From positions 1-7,485 of the forward strand of contig JAEZFE010000523.1 of assembly GCA_023437865.1 (NCBI GenBank): a DNA stretch of 7,485 nt. Direction: 5' to 3'. A program made the position numbers and the translations under genes. Of this stretch, positions 1-7,485 are shown one piece after another (position 1 is the stretch's first letter; every line of letters begins with the position of its first letter). The notes under the pieces are model-generated. The model was not told where the DNA came from. It searched no databases and saw nothing but the letters and a program-made list of their open reading frames with translations. Origin of the DNA: Pseudomonadota bacterium. GTDB taxonomy: Bacteria; Pseudomonadota; Alphaproteobacteria; Rhodospirillales; Magnetospirillaceae.

Positions 1-1946
1 TGGCCGAACTGTTCGAAGACGCGGCGGCGCGCCTCGGCCGGCACGCCGGGGCCGGTGTCGTCCACGACGAAGCGAAGGGTCGGGCGCTCGGTCGTGCCGC
101 CGGTGCGCGCGACGGCCAGGCGCACGCCGCCCGTCGGCGTGAACTTCACCGCATTGCCCGCCAGGTTGAACAGGATCTGCCGCAGCCGTACCGGATCGCC
201 CAGGATTGTCACCGGCAGGCCCGGATCCACGAAGGCAGCAAGCCTGAGCCCCTTCTTCGATGCCGCGGGGGCCACGAGTTGGGAGACACCGTCGATCAAA
301 TGCGGAAGATCCACGGCGACCCGTTCCAATTCGAGGCGACCCGCTTCTATCTTCGAGAAATCCAGCACGTCGTCGATGATGCTCAGCAAAGCCAGACCGG
401 ATTCGCGGATGGTGCCGATCAGCGCCTCCTGCTCGCTGTTCAGCGGCGTGTGGCCCAACAGCTCCAGCATGCCGATGACACCGTTCATGGGCGTGCGGAT
501 CTCATGGCTCATGGCCGCCAGGAACGCCGATTTAGCCCGGTTGGCGGCCTCGGCCTGTTCCTTGGCCAGTGTCAGTTCACGGATGGCGGTGGCGCGTGCG
601 CGGGCAGCCTCCTGGAACTTGGCCAGCACGCGGTTGAATACGGCGGCGATTTCGGCGGCTTCGGTGGCGGGTGCCACCGGCACGACCGGACGGGCCGAGG
701 TGCCGTGCTCATGGGCCTCCATCTGGGTCAGCAAATCCTGAAGCGTGCGGCGCTCGATTTCCTCCTCGCGGGCCAATGCCTCGGCGCGCTCCTTCTCCAG
801 CCGTGCTTTCTCCAGCGCGTCGCGGCGGAATACTTCGACCGTCCGGGCCATGGTGGCCAGTTCGTCGGGCAGGTCGCGGTCTTCGATGTCCCGGCCCCAA
901 TCGCCGCGCGCGCCCGCCTCCATGACCTCGCGCAGGCGCATCAGCGGCTGGCGGATGGATTGGCCGATGGCCCAGCTTGCCAGCGCACCAAGCAGCAGCA
1001 GCGCCAGCCCCAGAGTGGCGCCCGCACCGGCCACCTGCATCAGCAGGCGGTGGGATTGCTGCTGCAGGACCTCCTCGCGCTCATGGCCCTTGGCGATCAG
1101 GTGGTCAATGGCCACGGCCATGATCGCCTGGTTGGAATCCACTTCGTTGGCGAGAATGCGGGTCCGGTCGTCCATCGCCCGCGAGATTGCCTCGACGCCC
1201 TCGTCCAGCGTCACCGCGCGCGAGGCGATGACGTCGAGTGCGTCGCGCTGCAGGTCGCTGTTGGCCAACTCCACCAGCACCGGCGTGGTCTGGATCAGCC
1301 GGGCCAGGGCATCGTGGGCGGCAGCCGCGCGGACGGGGCCTGGATTGAAGTAAAAGGTGTTGATGGAGATAACCGCCTCGACAAAGTCCTCATGTGACTT
1401 CACCAGGGCGGGCGCAAGCGGAGTGCTGGGGCGGGTGCGAGCGGTTGTGTTGAGGATGGCATAGAGACCCGACATCTCGCTCGCGGTATGGACGATCTGG
1501 CTTTCGTAGATACGGGCGATCTCGGCGTTGATGCTTTTGAGCTGCTGGAAGCCCGCCACGAAGCGCCGCGCCGCTTCGTTCATCTGGGCAATTTCGTCGG
1601 ACATGCGCTGGTCGTGAGTAGTCGCGGCCAGGGCGGTGAACAAATCCTCCGAGCGGCGGCTGATTTCCTTCAGCAGTTCGTCGGTGGGGTTGTTGAGGTA
1701 CTGACGGATCAGGCTTTGCAGGCGGCTGGCCTGGGCGTCGATATCCGACAGCGACCTGCCGCGCTGCTGCACCAGGCGTAGCTCTTCCAGATCGGTCTGC
1801 ACTAAGCGGGCGCCCTGCCAGCCCAGCATACCCACGGATAGGGCCACCAGCGCATTGACCGCCACCACCAGCGGGATGCGCCAGGCGATGGGAATGAAGC
1901 GGATCCAGCGGTTCAGACCGCCTTCCCGGTAGAATGCCGCTTCCAT
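1..1946 (-). CDS. Membrane sensor histidine kinase, TorS-like (C-terminus outside window)
   Basis: This is a transmembrane histidine kinase that would autophosphorylate on His and pass the phosphate to a receiver domain. Reading the minus strand from ATG at 1946 gives 648 uninterrupted residues to the window edge. Visible in order: a short cytoplasmic N-terminus; TM1 at about residues 24-43; a periplasmic, mostly helical region of about 258 residues; TM2 at about 303-327; HAMP at about 326-380; a charged coiled coil; a HisKA H-box ([11 protein letters not shown], His481 at bases 504-506); the N-box (Asn598 in GNAVKF); and the G1 box DDTGPGVP (629-636). The G2 box and any receiver or Hpt domains lie beyond the left edge. 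The HEIRTPMNG type is usual in hybrid kinases, so a C-terminal receiver is likely but not seen. The long helical sensor region resembles TorS or HBM-type input domains, so the ligand is unknown. The start follows a GGAG at 11 nt and lies 8 nt after the stop of the DctP relic. Confidence 0.93.
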   Translation of the reverse strand, partial: MEAAFYREGGLNRWIRFIPIAWRIPLVVAVNALVALSVGMLGWQGARLVQTDLEELRLVQQRGRSLSDIDAQASRLQSLIRQYLNNPTDELLKEISRRSEDLFTALAATTHDQRMSDEIAQMNEAARRFVAGFQQLKSINAEIARIYESQIVHTASEMSGLYAILNTTARTRPSTPLAPALVKSHEDFVEAVISINTFYFNPGPVRAAAAHDALARLIQTTPVLVELANSDLQRDALDVIASRAVTLDEGVEAISRAMDDRTRILANEVDSNQAIMAVAIDHLIAKGHEREEVLQQQSHRLLMQVAGAGATLGLALLLLGALASWAIGQSIRQPLMRLREVMEAGARGDWGRDIEDRDLPDELATMARTVEVFRRDALEKARLEKERAEALAREEEIERRTLQDLLTQMEAHEHGTSARPVVPVAPATEAAEIAAVFNRVLAKFQEAARARATAIRELTLAKEQAEAANRAKSAFLAAMSHEIRTPMNGVIGMLELLGHTPLNSEQEALIGTIRESGLALLSIIDDVLDFSKIEAGRLELERVAVDLPHLIDGVSQLVAPAASKKGLRLAAFVDPGLPVTILGDPVRLRQILFNLAGNAVKFTPTGGVRLAVARTGGTTERPTLRFVVDDTGPGVPAEARRRVFEQFG

Positions 1947-1954
1947 GGGCCGGC

Positions 1955-2194
1955 TTACTCCACCGCCTGTATGCGCTGCGCCTGGCAGGACGGCCAATTA
2001 TGTTCGGCCCCGGTGATGATACCCGTGGACAGCCCCACCGCCAGCTGACCGTAGGGCAGGGGAGCCGGCTGTCCGCCCAGGACGATGACCATGGCTGCGG
2101 CCAAGGTGGCGGGTAGACAGGCCACCCCCTCGGCAAGCAGGGCTCTCATGGTCACGGTGGCGCCTACTCCCCCAGTTGAACGCCATGGCATCAT
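1955..2194 (-). pseudogene. Relic of a TRAP-transporter DctP-type solute-binding protein
   Basis: This short open frame of at most 79 codons ends in TAA 8 nt before the kinase start. Its second half reads VLGGQPAPLPYGQLAVGL then [13 protein letters not shown]. This matches the hallmark of DctP/SiaP-family periplasmic binding proteins, typically ALGG-P-PLPFGELYTALQ-GV-DGAENNWPS. The residues just before (LPATLAAAMVIV) and just after ([10 protein letters not shown]) also fit the family in register. A complete DctP is about 330 residues with a signal peptide. Here only about 65 residues of the middle survive, with no signal peptide upstream and no C-terminal half downstream. Possible starts are ATG 2194, GTG 2155 (GGGGGAG about 11 nt upstream) or ATG 2149; none has an ideal ribosome site. 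I infer a decayed dctP gene that once preceded the kinase. A retained small protein is a less likely alternative. Confidence 0.6.
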
Positions 2195-2354
2195 TTGCCT
2201 ATCAATCGTTTGTAGACCTCTCGCGGCGTCAAGGGAAGGCGCTATTTACCGCTCGTCTAAGCGGCGCATAGGAGCCATGACGGTTACTGCGTTGACCGCC
2301 CAGCGCAACCATAAGAATATGTGTCCATCTGGGAGATTGAAAAAAGTCACGTCA
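2195..2354. promoter_or_regulatory. Divergent intergenic region with weak candidate promoters
   Basis: This 160-nt stretch separates the leftward relic/kinase unit from the rightward NsrR-like gene and is less GC-rich near its right end. Rightward, TTGACC at 2292-2297 is followed 15 nt later by AAGAAT (2313-2318) or 17 nt later by GAATAT (2315-2320), a mediocre sigma70-type pair. Leftward, TTGACG (complement of 2227-2232) has AACGAT 16 nt downstream (complement of 2205-2210), also weak. A small inverted repeat CCGCT/AGCGG spans 2249-2264, and a 4-bp repeat ATCT-GGG-AGAT lies just before the NsrR-like start. I see no convincing NsrR or IscR box. The promoter calls rest on hexamer resemblance only. 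Confidence 0.3.
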
Positions 2355-2798
2355 ATGCGACTAACGCTTCATACGGATTATGCGCTGCGTGTCCTGGTCC
2401 ATGTCGGGCTGCGCGGGGGGGAACTCGTCACCATCAACGAGATTGCCGACACCTACGGTATCTCCAAAAACCATCTGACCAAGGTTGTCCATCAGCTCGG
2501 CCGTTCCGGTTATCTCGAGACTGTGCGTGGCAAGTATGGTGGTGTGCGTTTGCTGGTCGCGCCGGGTGACGTGCGCCTAGGCGACTTCATCCGCCGCACC
2601 GAGGAGGATTTCGCGCTCGCCCGGTGCATGCGCGATGACGATCACGACAAGTGCCTGATCGAAGGCTCGTGCGTGGCCCGCAAGGCGTTCGGCCAGGGGC
2701 TGGCGGCCTTCTTCAGCACGCTCGACAACTACACCCTGGCCGACATGCTGGCCGCTGAAGTGTGTCAGGCCGCGGATTGCATGCCTGCCTGCGCTTGA
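2355..2798 (+). CDS. nsrR: NsrR-like Rrf2-family iron-sulfur transcriptional regulator
   Basis: This encodes a 147-residue Rrf2-family DNA-binding repressor, probably an NsrR-like nitric-oxide sensor. The N-terminus MRLTLHTDYALRVL and the winged helix (TINEIADTYGISKNHLTKVV, about 26-45) are family standard. RGKYGGVRL (58-66) is the wing, and DNYTLADML near the C-terminus is typical of NsrR. The Fe-S ligands are visible: Asp8, the position used as a ligand in characterised NsrR, and Cys91, Cys100 and Cys106. The first cysteine gap is 8 residues, longer than in most relatives. An additional cysteine cluster (137, 142, 146) ends the protein. The open frame runs upstream to 2085, but the family N-terminus fixes the start at ATG 2355. 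The nearest Shine-Dalgarno-like GGGAG (2331-2335) is 19 nt away, so the ribosome site is weak. NsrR proteins usually repress NO-detoxification genes; no such target is next to it here. RirA- or IscR-like function is the main alternative. Confidence 0.88.
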   Translation: MRLTLHTDYALRVLVHVGLRGGELVTINEIADTYGISKNHLTKVVHQLGRSGYLETVRGKYGGVRLLVAPGDVRLGDFIRRTEEDFALARCMRDDDHDKCLIEGSCVARKAFGQGLAAFFSTLDNYTLADMLAAEVCQAADCMPACA

Positions 2799-2818
2799 TT
2801 TTCCCCTGAATTCGCTGC

Positions 2819-2847
2819 CACCAGTTCCGCCGCTCGCGGAACTGGTG
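2819..2847 (+). terminator. 12-bp hairpin after the NsrR-like gene (possible weak terminator)
   Basis: A perfect inverted repeat pairs 2819-2830 (CACCAGTTCCGC) with 2836-2847 around the 5-nt loop CGCTC. It begins 20 nt after the nsrR-like stop codon. No run of T follows on either strand, so it does not look like a standard intrinsic terminator. It may instead stabilise the mRNA 3' end or partly separate this gene from the one starting at 2886. Confidence 0.5.
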
Positions 2848-2885
2848 TATGCCATGCCTTGGGATTAGCAATCGGGGGTGCGCCA

Positions 2886-3665
2886 ATGTCCGGACTGGAA
2901 ACCGACAACGAAAACGAACGCCGGGTCATCGGCGAATTCATGGAGGAACTGCGCGATACCGCCAGCGCCCTTCAGGTGCTGCTGGGTAACCTGCGCTCCA
3001 AGAGCGTAACGGCCGAGGAAGGCCTGGCTACGCTCAAGCGCGACGCCGGCAACCTCCGCAGCCAAGCGCAGGCGCTCAACTTGCCCATGGTCAAGCTGGT
3101 GACGCACCGCCTCGACGAATATGTGGGTGAGCTGAAGATTGCTGGCCCCGCCGAGTTGGACGAGATCCAGGTGTTCGTCGACCGCATCGAGAAGCTGGCC
3201 GACGGCGAGGAGGTCACCGACGCCGACATGCCGGCGCTGGTTCGCGCCCTGCCGGCCAAGCGTTCCGCCGACATCGATTTCGGCATCATCGAGCAGAAAA
3301 ATATCGAAGTTCTGCTGGTGGTCCCCGAGAAGGCCATGAGCCGCATCATTGAACGCGAGTTGGCCGCTTGCGGTTATCGCACCTCGGTGGTGCGCAATCC
3401 GTTCGAGGCTTTGGAAACCGCCGTCCGGACCAAGCCCGACATGGTGGTCTCCTCTATGGAACTGGGCGTTCTGACCGGCGTCGATCTGGGTTGCGCGTTG
3501 GCCGCCATGCCGGTCACCCAGGGCATTCCGTTCGCCGTGCTGACCTCCTATTCCTGGGGGCACCCCAAGCTGGCCGGCCTGCCGCCCCGTGCGGCGTTGA
3601 TCCGCAAGGGGCCGCAATTCGGCGACGATCTGGCCGAAAGCTTGGCGCGGTTCAACATTACCTGA
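2886..3665 (+). CDS. Two-domain protein: degenerate Hpt-like helical domain plus pseudo-receiver domain
   Basis: This is a 259-residue soluble protein with no signal peptide or membrane segment. Residues about 10-105 are predicted helical. The stretch LATLKRDAGNL (47-57) lines up with the Hpt core AHxLKGSAGNL, but Ala48 stands where the phosphorylatable His would be. Residues 139-256 have the CheY-like pattern: IEVLLVVPE, helix, CGYRTSVV, PFEALETA, PDMVVSSMEL, VLTSYS and LIRKGPQ. Thr220 and Lys241 are kept, but the acidic pair is Pro147-Glu148 and the phosphoacceptor Asp is replaced by Ser190. It therefore probably acts as a non-phosphorylated signalling adaptor; partner and pathway are unknown. 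ATG 2886 is chosen because GGGGGTG (2874-2880) precedes it by 5 nt; the TTG at 2859 would add 9 residues. It lies 87 nt after the nsrR-like gene and is followed by a strong terminator. The receiver-like call is firm, the Hpt-like call is an inference. Confidence 0.85.
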   Translation: MSGLETDNENERRVIGEFMEELRDTASALQVLLGNLRSKSVTAEEGLATLKRDAGNLRSQAQALNLPMVKLVTHRLDEYVGELKIAGPAELDEIQVFVDRIEKLADGEEVTDADMPALVRALPAKRSADIDFGIIEQKNIEVLLVVPEKAMSRIIERELAACGYRTSVVRNPFEALETAVRTKPDMVVSSMELGVLTGVDLGCALAAMPVTQGIPFAVLTSYSWGHPKLAGLPPRAALIRKGPQFGDDLAESLARFNIT

Positions 3666-3671
3666 CCCAGG

Positions 3672-3704
3672 AAGCCCCCTCCCTCCTTGCGGGAGGGGGC
3701 TTTT
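3672..3704 (+). terminator. Strong rho-independent terminator between convergent genes
   Basis: A GC-rich 12-bp stem pairs 3672-3683 (AAGCCCCCTCCC) with 3691-3702 around the 7-nt loop TCCTTGC. It ends in TTTT at 3701-3704, 6 nt after the upstream stop codon. It fits an intrinsic terminator for the plus-strand gene. Read on the minus strand the same stem follows the HlyD-like gene, but only a short CTTCCT tail follows, so leftward termination would be weaker. Confidence 0.88.
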
Positions 3705-3711
3705 CCGTCTT

Positions 3712-3733
3712 GGGAGCGGCGCCTACCGCTCCC
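3712..3733 (-). repeat. Perfect 8-bp inverted repeat spanning the adaptor gene stop codon
   Basis: GGGAGCGG (3712-3719) and CCGCTCCC (3726-3733) pair around a 6-nt loop. The loop contains the TAG stop of the HlyD-type adaptor gene on the minus strand. There is no T-run after it in either direction. It could form a 3'-end structure of the secretion operon mRNA, acting with the neighbouring terminator stem. Confidence 0.5.
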
Positions 3734-5188
3734 GGAACGCCTCATGCCTGAGCTTCAGCACCGGCTTGACCAGATATTCCATCACCGTGCGGGTGCCGGT
3801 GTGGATGTCCACGGTGGCCTGCATGCCGGCGGTGATGGGGCGCTTGCTGTCCTCGTCGCCCAGATAGGCGCGGTCGGTCTGCACCACGACACGGTAATAG
3901 GGCTGGTTGTCGGGACCCATGGTGGTGTCCGGCGCCACCAGGATGACCTCGCCCTCCAGCCCGCCATAGGTGGTGTAGTCGTAGGCCGACAGCTTTACCG
4001 TGGCCTTCTGGCCCATCTGCACATAGCCGCGGTCCATGGGGTTCAGCTTGGCGTCGATTTGCAAACGCTCGTGCAGGGGGACGATTTCCATGATGGGGTC
4101 GCCCGGCTTGACCACACCGCCGATGGTGTTGGAACGCAGATTTTTGACGATGCCGTCGATGGGACTGGTGACCTGGGTGCGGCGCTGCTGATCCGAGGCC
4201 TGACTGAGTAGCTCGCGGGTACGCGCGATGCTGAGTTCGGCGTCGGACAGTTCTCCCTGGATGGTGCGGAAGAACTTGGCCTGTTCCTCCTCGATGCGGT
4301 TCTTGGCCTCGGCTTGGGCGGCCTGGGCGCGCGGCATGGAGGCGCGCACGCTTTCCAGCTGGCCCTCCAATTCCTCGGCGGAGGCCTGAAGCTGAACATG
4401 CTCCATCTTGGCGGTCAGGCCCGACTTCATCAATTCGCTCGACATGCCCAGGCGTTCCCGGGCTAGGCGCAGATTGGCGGCGATAGCGCGCTGGCGGGTT
4501 TCCAGTTCCTGGATTTCCAACGTCTTGCCGCGTGCCTGATCGGCCAGCACCGCCATGGTCGCCTTGAAGGCCTGGCGGCGGCTTTCGAAATTGCGGGTTT
4601 CCGACGCGACCAGGGCGGGCTGGCGCTTGGCCTCCTCGGCGGGGAAGGTGATGGCAGCGGCGGCGCCGACCTCGGCCTGCAGGCGGGCCCGCTGCAGCAT
4701 CTGGCCGTCCAGCCGGACCTGCAATTCGTCGCGGTTAATGGAATTGGCCGACAGGTCCAACTGGATCAGCGGCGCGCCTTCCTTCACCTCGGCGCCATCC
4801 TGCACGTAGATGTCGCGGACCACGCCGCCCTCCAGGTGCTGGATGACCTTGACCTTGCCCTCGGGCACCACTTCACCATTGGCAATGGCGACCTCGTCCA
4901 GGTGGGCAAACAATGACCACCCCAAGAACAGGGCCACCAGTGCGATGACGAAGCGGGCCATGGGCCGCCACGAGGCCAGCGGATAGGAATTGGACAGGGC
5001 CAGCAGCGGGCCGTCGCCATGATGGGGCTGGGGATCGACCGGCGCCAGCACCGGGCCGGACGGGGTCAGCCAGCGCCAGCATGTCCGCAGGACTTCGCGC
5101 CGCTGGGGGCGCCCTTGCGGACCCAGCCAGCGCAGCACGTCGCGCAACGTCACGGCGATGTCACCCAGGCGGGCCTTGGTCTCGGGGG

Positions 5189-5192
<4 letters not shown>
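3723..5192 (-). CDS. HlyD-family type I secretion periplasmic adaptor (membrane fusion protein)
   Basis: This 489-residue adaptor would link the inner-membrane ABC exporter to an outer-membrane TolC-like channel. Seen in order: an 78-residue cytoplasmic N-terminus, one membrane segment at about 81-97 (FVIALVALFLGWSLF), and the first half of a lipoyl-like domain (VIQHLEGGVVRDIYVQDGAEV, about 116-136). Next come a long charged coiled coil at about 150-335, the second lipoyl half (TSPIDGIVKNL, 342-352) and a beta-barrel region. The tail ITAGMQATVDIHTGTRTV with YLVKPVLKLRHEAFRER is the standard end of HlyD relatives. Length is close to E. coli HlyD. ATG 5192 overlaps the ABC gene stop by 4 nt (ATGA), with GAAGG 7 nt upstream (5200-5204), so translation is probably coupled. 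The cytoplasmic segment is longer than the membrane anchor needs and could contact the substrate, as in HlyD. Family assignment is secure; the exported substrate is unknown. Confidence 0.95.
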
Positions 5193-6931
<1,739 letters not shown>

Positions 6932-7054
6932 GGCGAGACGATTGCTCCGCGAGCGGGCTTAGGCAAATGAAAAATGGACGGGAGCCCGGTTGTCTGTTTG
7001 ACCGGCACTGTTGTAGCCTGCCGGTCATTGTCGAATTCTGAAGGGGGGATGGGG
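6932..7054. promoter_or_regulatory. Divergent control region between the secretion operon and the CHASE2 gene
   Basis: This 123-nt gap must hold the promoters for both directions. Apart from the inverted repeat described separately, I see an A-rich patch (6966-6975) and no clear pair of sigma70 hexamers on either strand. TTGACC at 6998-7003 resembles a -35 box but has no -10 match at the usual distance, and it is part of the inverted repeat. AAGGGGGG at 7041-7048 is the ribosome site for the rightward gene. Confidence 0.45.
6999..7027. promoter_or_regulatory. Perfect 9-bp inverted repeat, candidate operator
   Basis: TGACCGGCA (6999-7007) is mirrored exactly by TGCCGGTCA (7019-7027), separated by 11 nt. 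A further half-like CCGGT lies at 6986-6990. The arm centres are 20 nt apart, about two helical turns, which suits a dimeric regulator on one DNA face. It sits midway between divergent genes, 27 nt before the rightward start. It could alternatively be a hairpin in the 5' leader of that gene. No regulator is identified for it. Confidence 0.55.
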
Positions 7055-7485
7055 ATGGCGCGCGGGCCAAAGCGGAAGCGCTTTAACTTTTCGCTGGCCG
7101 CCATGGGCCGATGGGCGGTCAAAGGCGGCCGTCCGGTGGCCTTGCTGCTGCTGATCCTCGCTCTGGTGTGGCGCGGCGCCGATCCCGGCGGCTTCCTCGA
7201 AATCGGACGCGCCAAGGTATTCGACTTCTATCAGAAGGTTCATCCGCGCGAGCGTCCCGAGGACCGCCCGGTGGCGGTGGTCGATATCGACGAAGCCAGC
7301 CTGGCTGCCATGGGACAATGGCCGTGGTCGCGTCTGGTGGTCGCCGAGATGGTGGCCAACCTGTTCAATGCCGGGGCCACCGTGGTGGCGTTCGACGTGG
7401 TGTTCGCCGAACACGACCGGCTGAGCCCGGCCAAGGTGGCCGAGTCGCTGGGGGGGCTCGATCCCGCCACGGCCAAACGGCTGCG
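7055..7485 (+). CDS. CHASE2-domain membrane sensor, likely adenylate cyclase (C-terminus outside window)
   Basis: The frame is open to the right edge, giving the first 143 residues. A basic N-terminus (ARGPKRKRF) is followed by a membrane segment at about 27-39 (PVALLLLILALVW). The extracytoplasmic start of a CHASE2 sensory domain follows: VAVVDIDEASLAAMGQWPWS at about 73-92, and GATVVAFDVVFAE at about 107-119. Both blocks are the family signature. CHASE2 proteins usually continue through further membrane helices to an output domain, most often a class III adenylate/guanylate cyclase, but histidine kinase or diguanylate cyclase outputs also occur. The output is not visible here, so cyclase is inferred from the commonest architecture. 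ATG 7055 is preferred because AAGGGGGG (7041-7048) lies 6 nt upstream; the in-frame ATG at 7049 touches that site directly. It diverges from the secretion operon with a shared control region. Confidence 0.88.
   Translation, partial: MARGPKRKRFNFSLAAMGRWAVKGGRPVALLLLILALVWRGADPGGFLEIGRAKVFDFYQKVHPRERPEDRPVAVVDIDEASLAAMGQWPWSRLVVAEMVANLFNAGATVVAFDVVFAEHDRLSPAKVAESLGGLDPATAKRL

Noticed and set aside
279..1397. A 372-codon plus-strand open frame opposite the histidine kinase
   Set aside because: It is rich in Gly, His, Gln and Arg with no recognisable domain, and the minus strand here encodes well-conserved kinase motifs. It is an antisense shadow of GC-rich coding DNA.
2321..2342. Possible NsrR box around the ATCT-GGG-AGAT repeat
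   Set aside because: Only 4 bp match on each arm, and the flanks do not follow the known NsrR half-site pattern. It is too weak to claim autoregulation.
2085..2354. N-terminal extension of the NsrR-like protein to an upstream ATG
   Set aside because: The added 90 residues have no family counterpart, overlap the DctP relic on the other strand and run through the intergenic region. The Rrf2 family begins at the MRLTLHTDYAL segment.
2865..3617. A 250-codon minus-strand open frame opposite the pseudo-receiver gene
   Set aside because: Its composition is biased (His, Gln, Gly) with no motif, while the plus strand has a good ribosome site, a receiver-like fold pattern and a terminator after it.

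Overview
The window is GC-rich bacterial DNA, densely coded on both strands. Its gene families (a TorS-like HAMP histidine kinase, an NsrR-type Rrf2 regulator, a LapB-like type I secretion pair and a CHASE2 cyclase-type receptor) suggest an alphaproteobacterium, perhaps of the Rhodospirillales/Magnetospirillum type. This placement is inferred from gene content and composition, not from a search.

Layout. (1) Positions 1-1946, minus strand: the N-terminal 648 residues of a membrane histidine kinase whose C-terminus lies beyond the left edge. (2) 1955-2194, minus strand, just upstream of the kinase: a short open frame carrying the core motif of a TRAP-transporter DctP substrate-binding protein with the rest of that protein missing; I read it as a gene relic. 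(3) 2195-2354: a divergent intergenic region. (4) 2355-2798, plus strand: an NsrR-like Fe-S regulator, followed by a 12-bp hairpin. (5) 2886-3665, plus strand: a two-domain protein resembling an Hpt domain joined to a receiver domain, but lacking the phosphorylatable residue in both. (6) 3672-3704: a strong hairpin terminator between convergent genes. (7) 3723-6931, minus strand: a two-gene type I secretion operon, ABC transporter then HlyD-type adaptor, overlapping by 4 bases. (8) 6932-7054: a divergent control region with a perfect 9-bp inverted repeat. (9) 7055 to the right edge, plus strand: the N-terminus of a CHASE2-domain sensor.

How they work together. The ABC protein and the adaptor would form the inner-membrane part of a protein exporter. 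No TolC-like outer-membrane protein and no secreted substrate lie in the window, so these must be elsewhere. The CHASE2 receptor shares the control region with the exporter, so the two may be co-regulated. The histidine kinase and the DctP relic suggest an ancestral pairing of a solute-binding protein with a kinase. The window shows no tRNA, rRNA, CRISPR array, insertion sequence or integrase. The most unusual items are the doubly degenerate phosphorelay protein, the DctP relic and the operator-like inverted repeat; none proves a new system.
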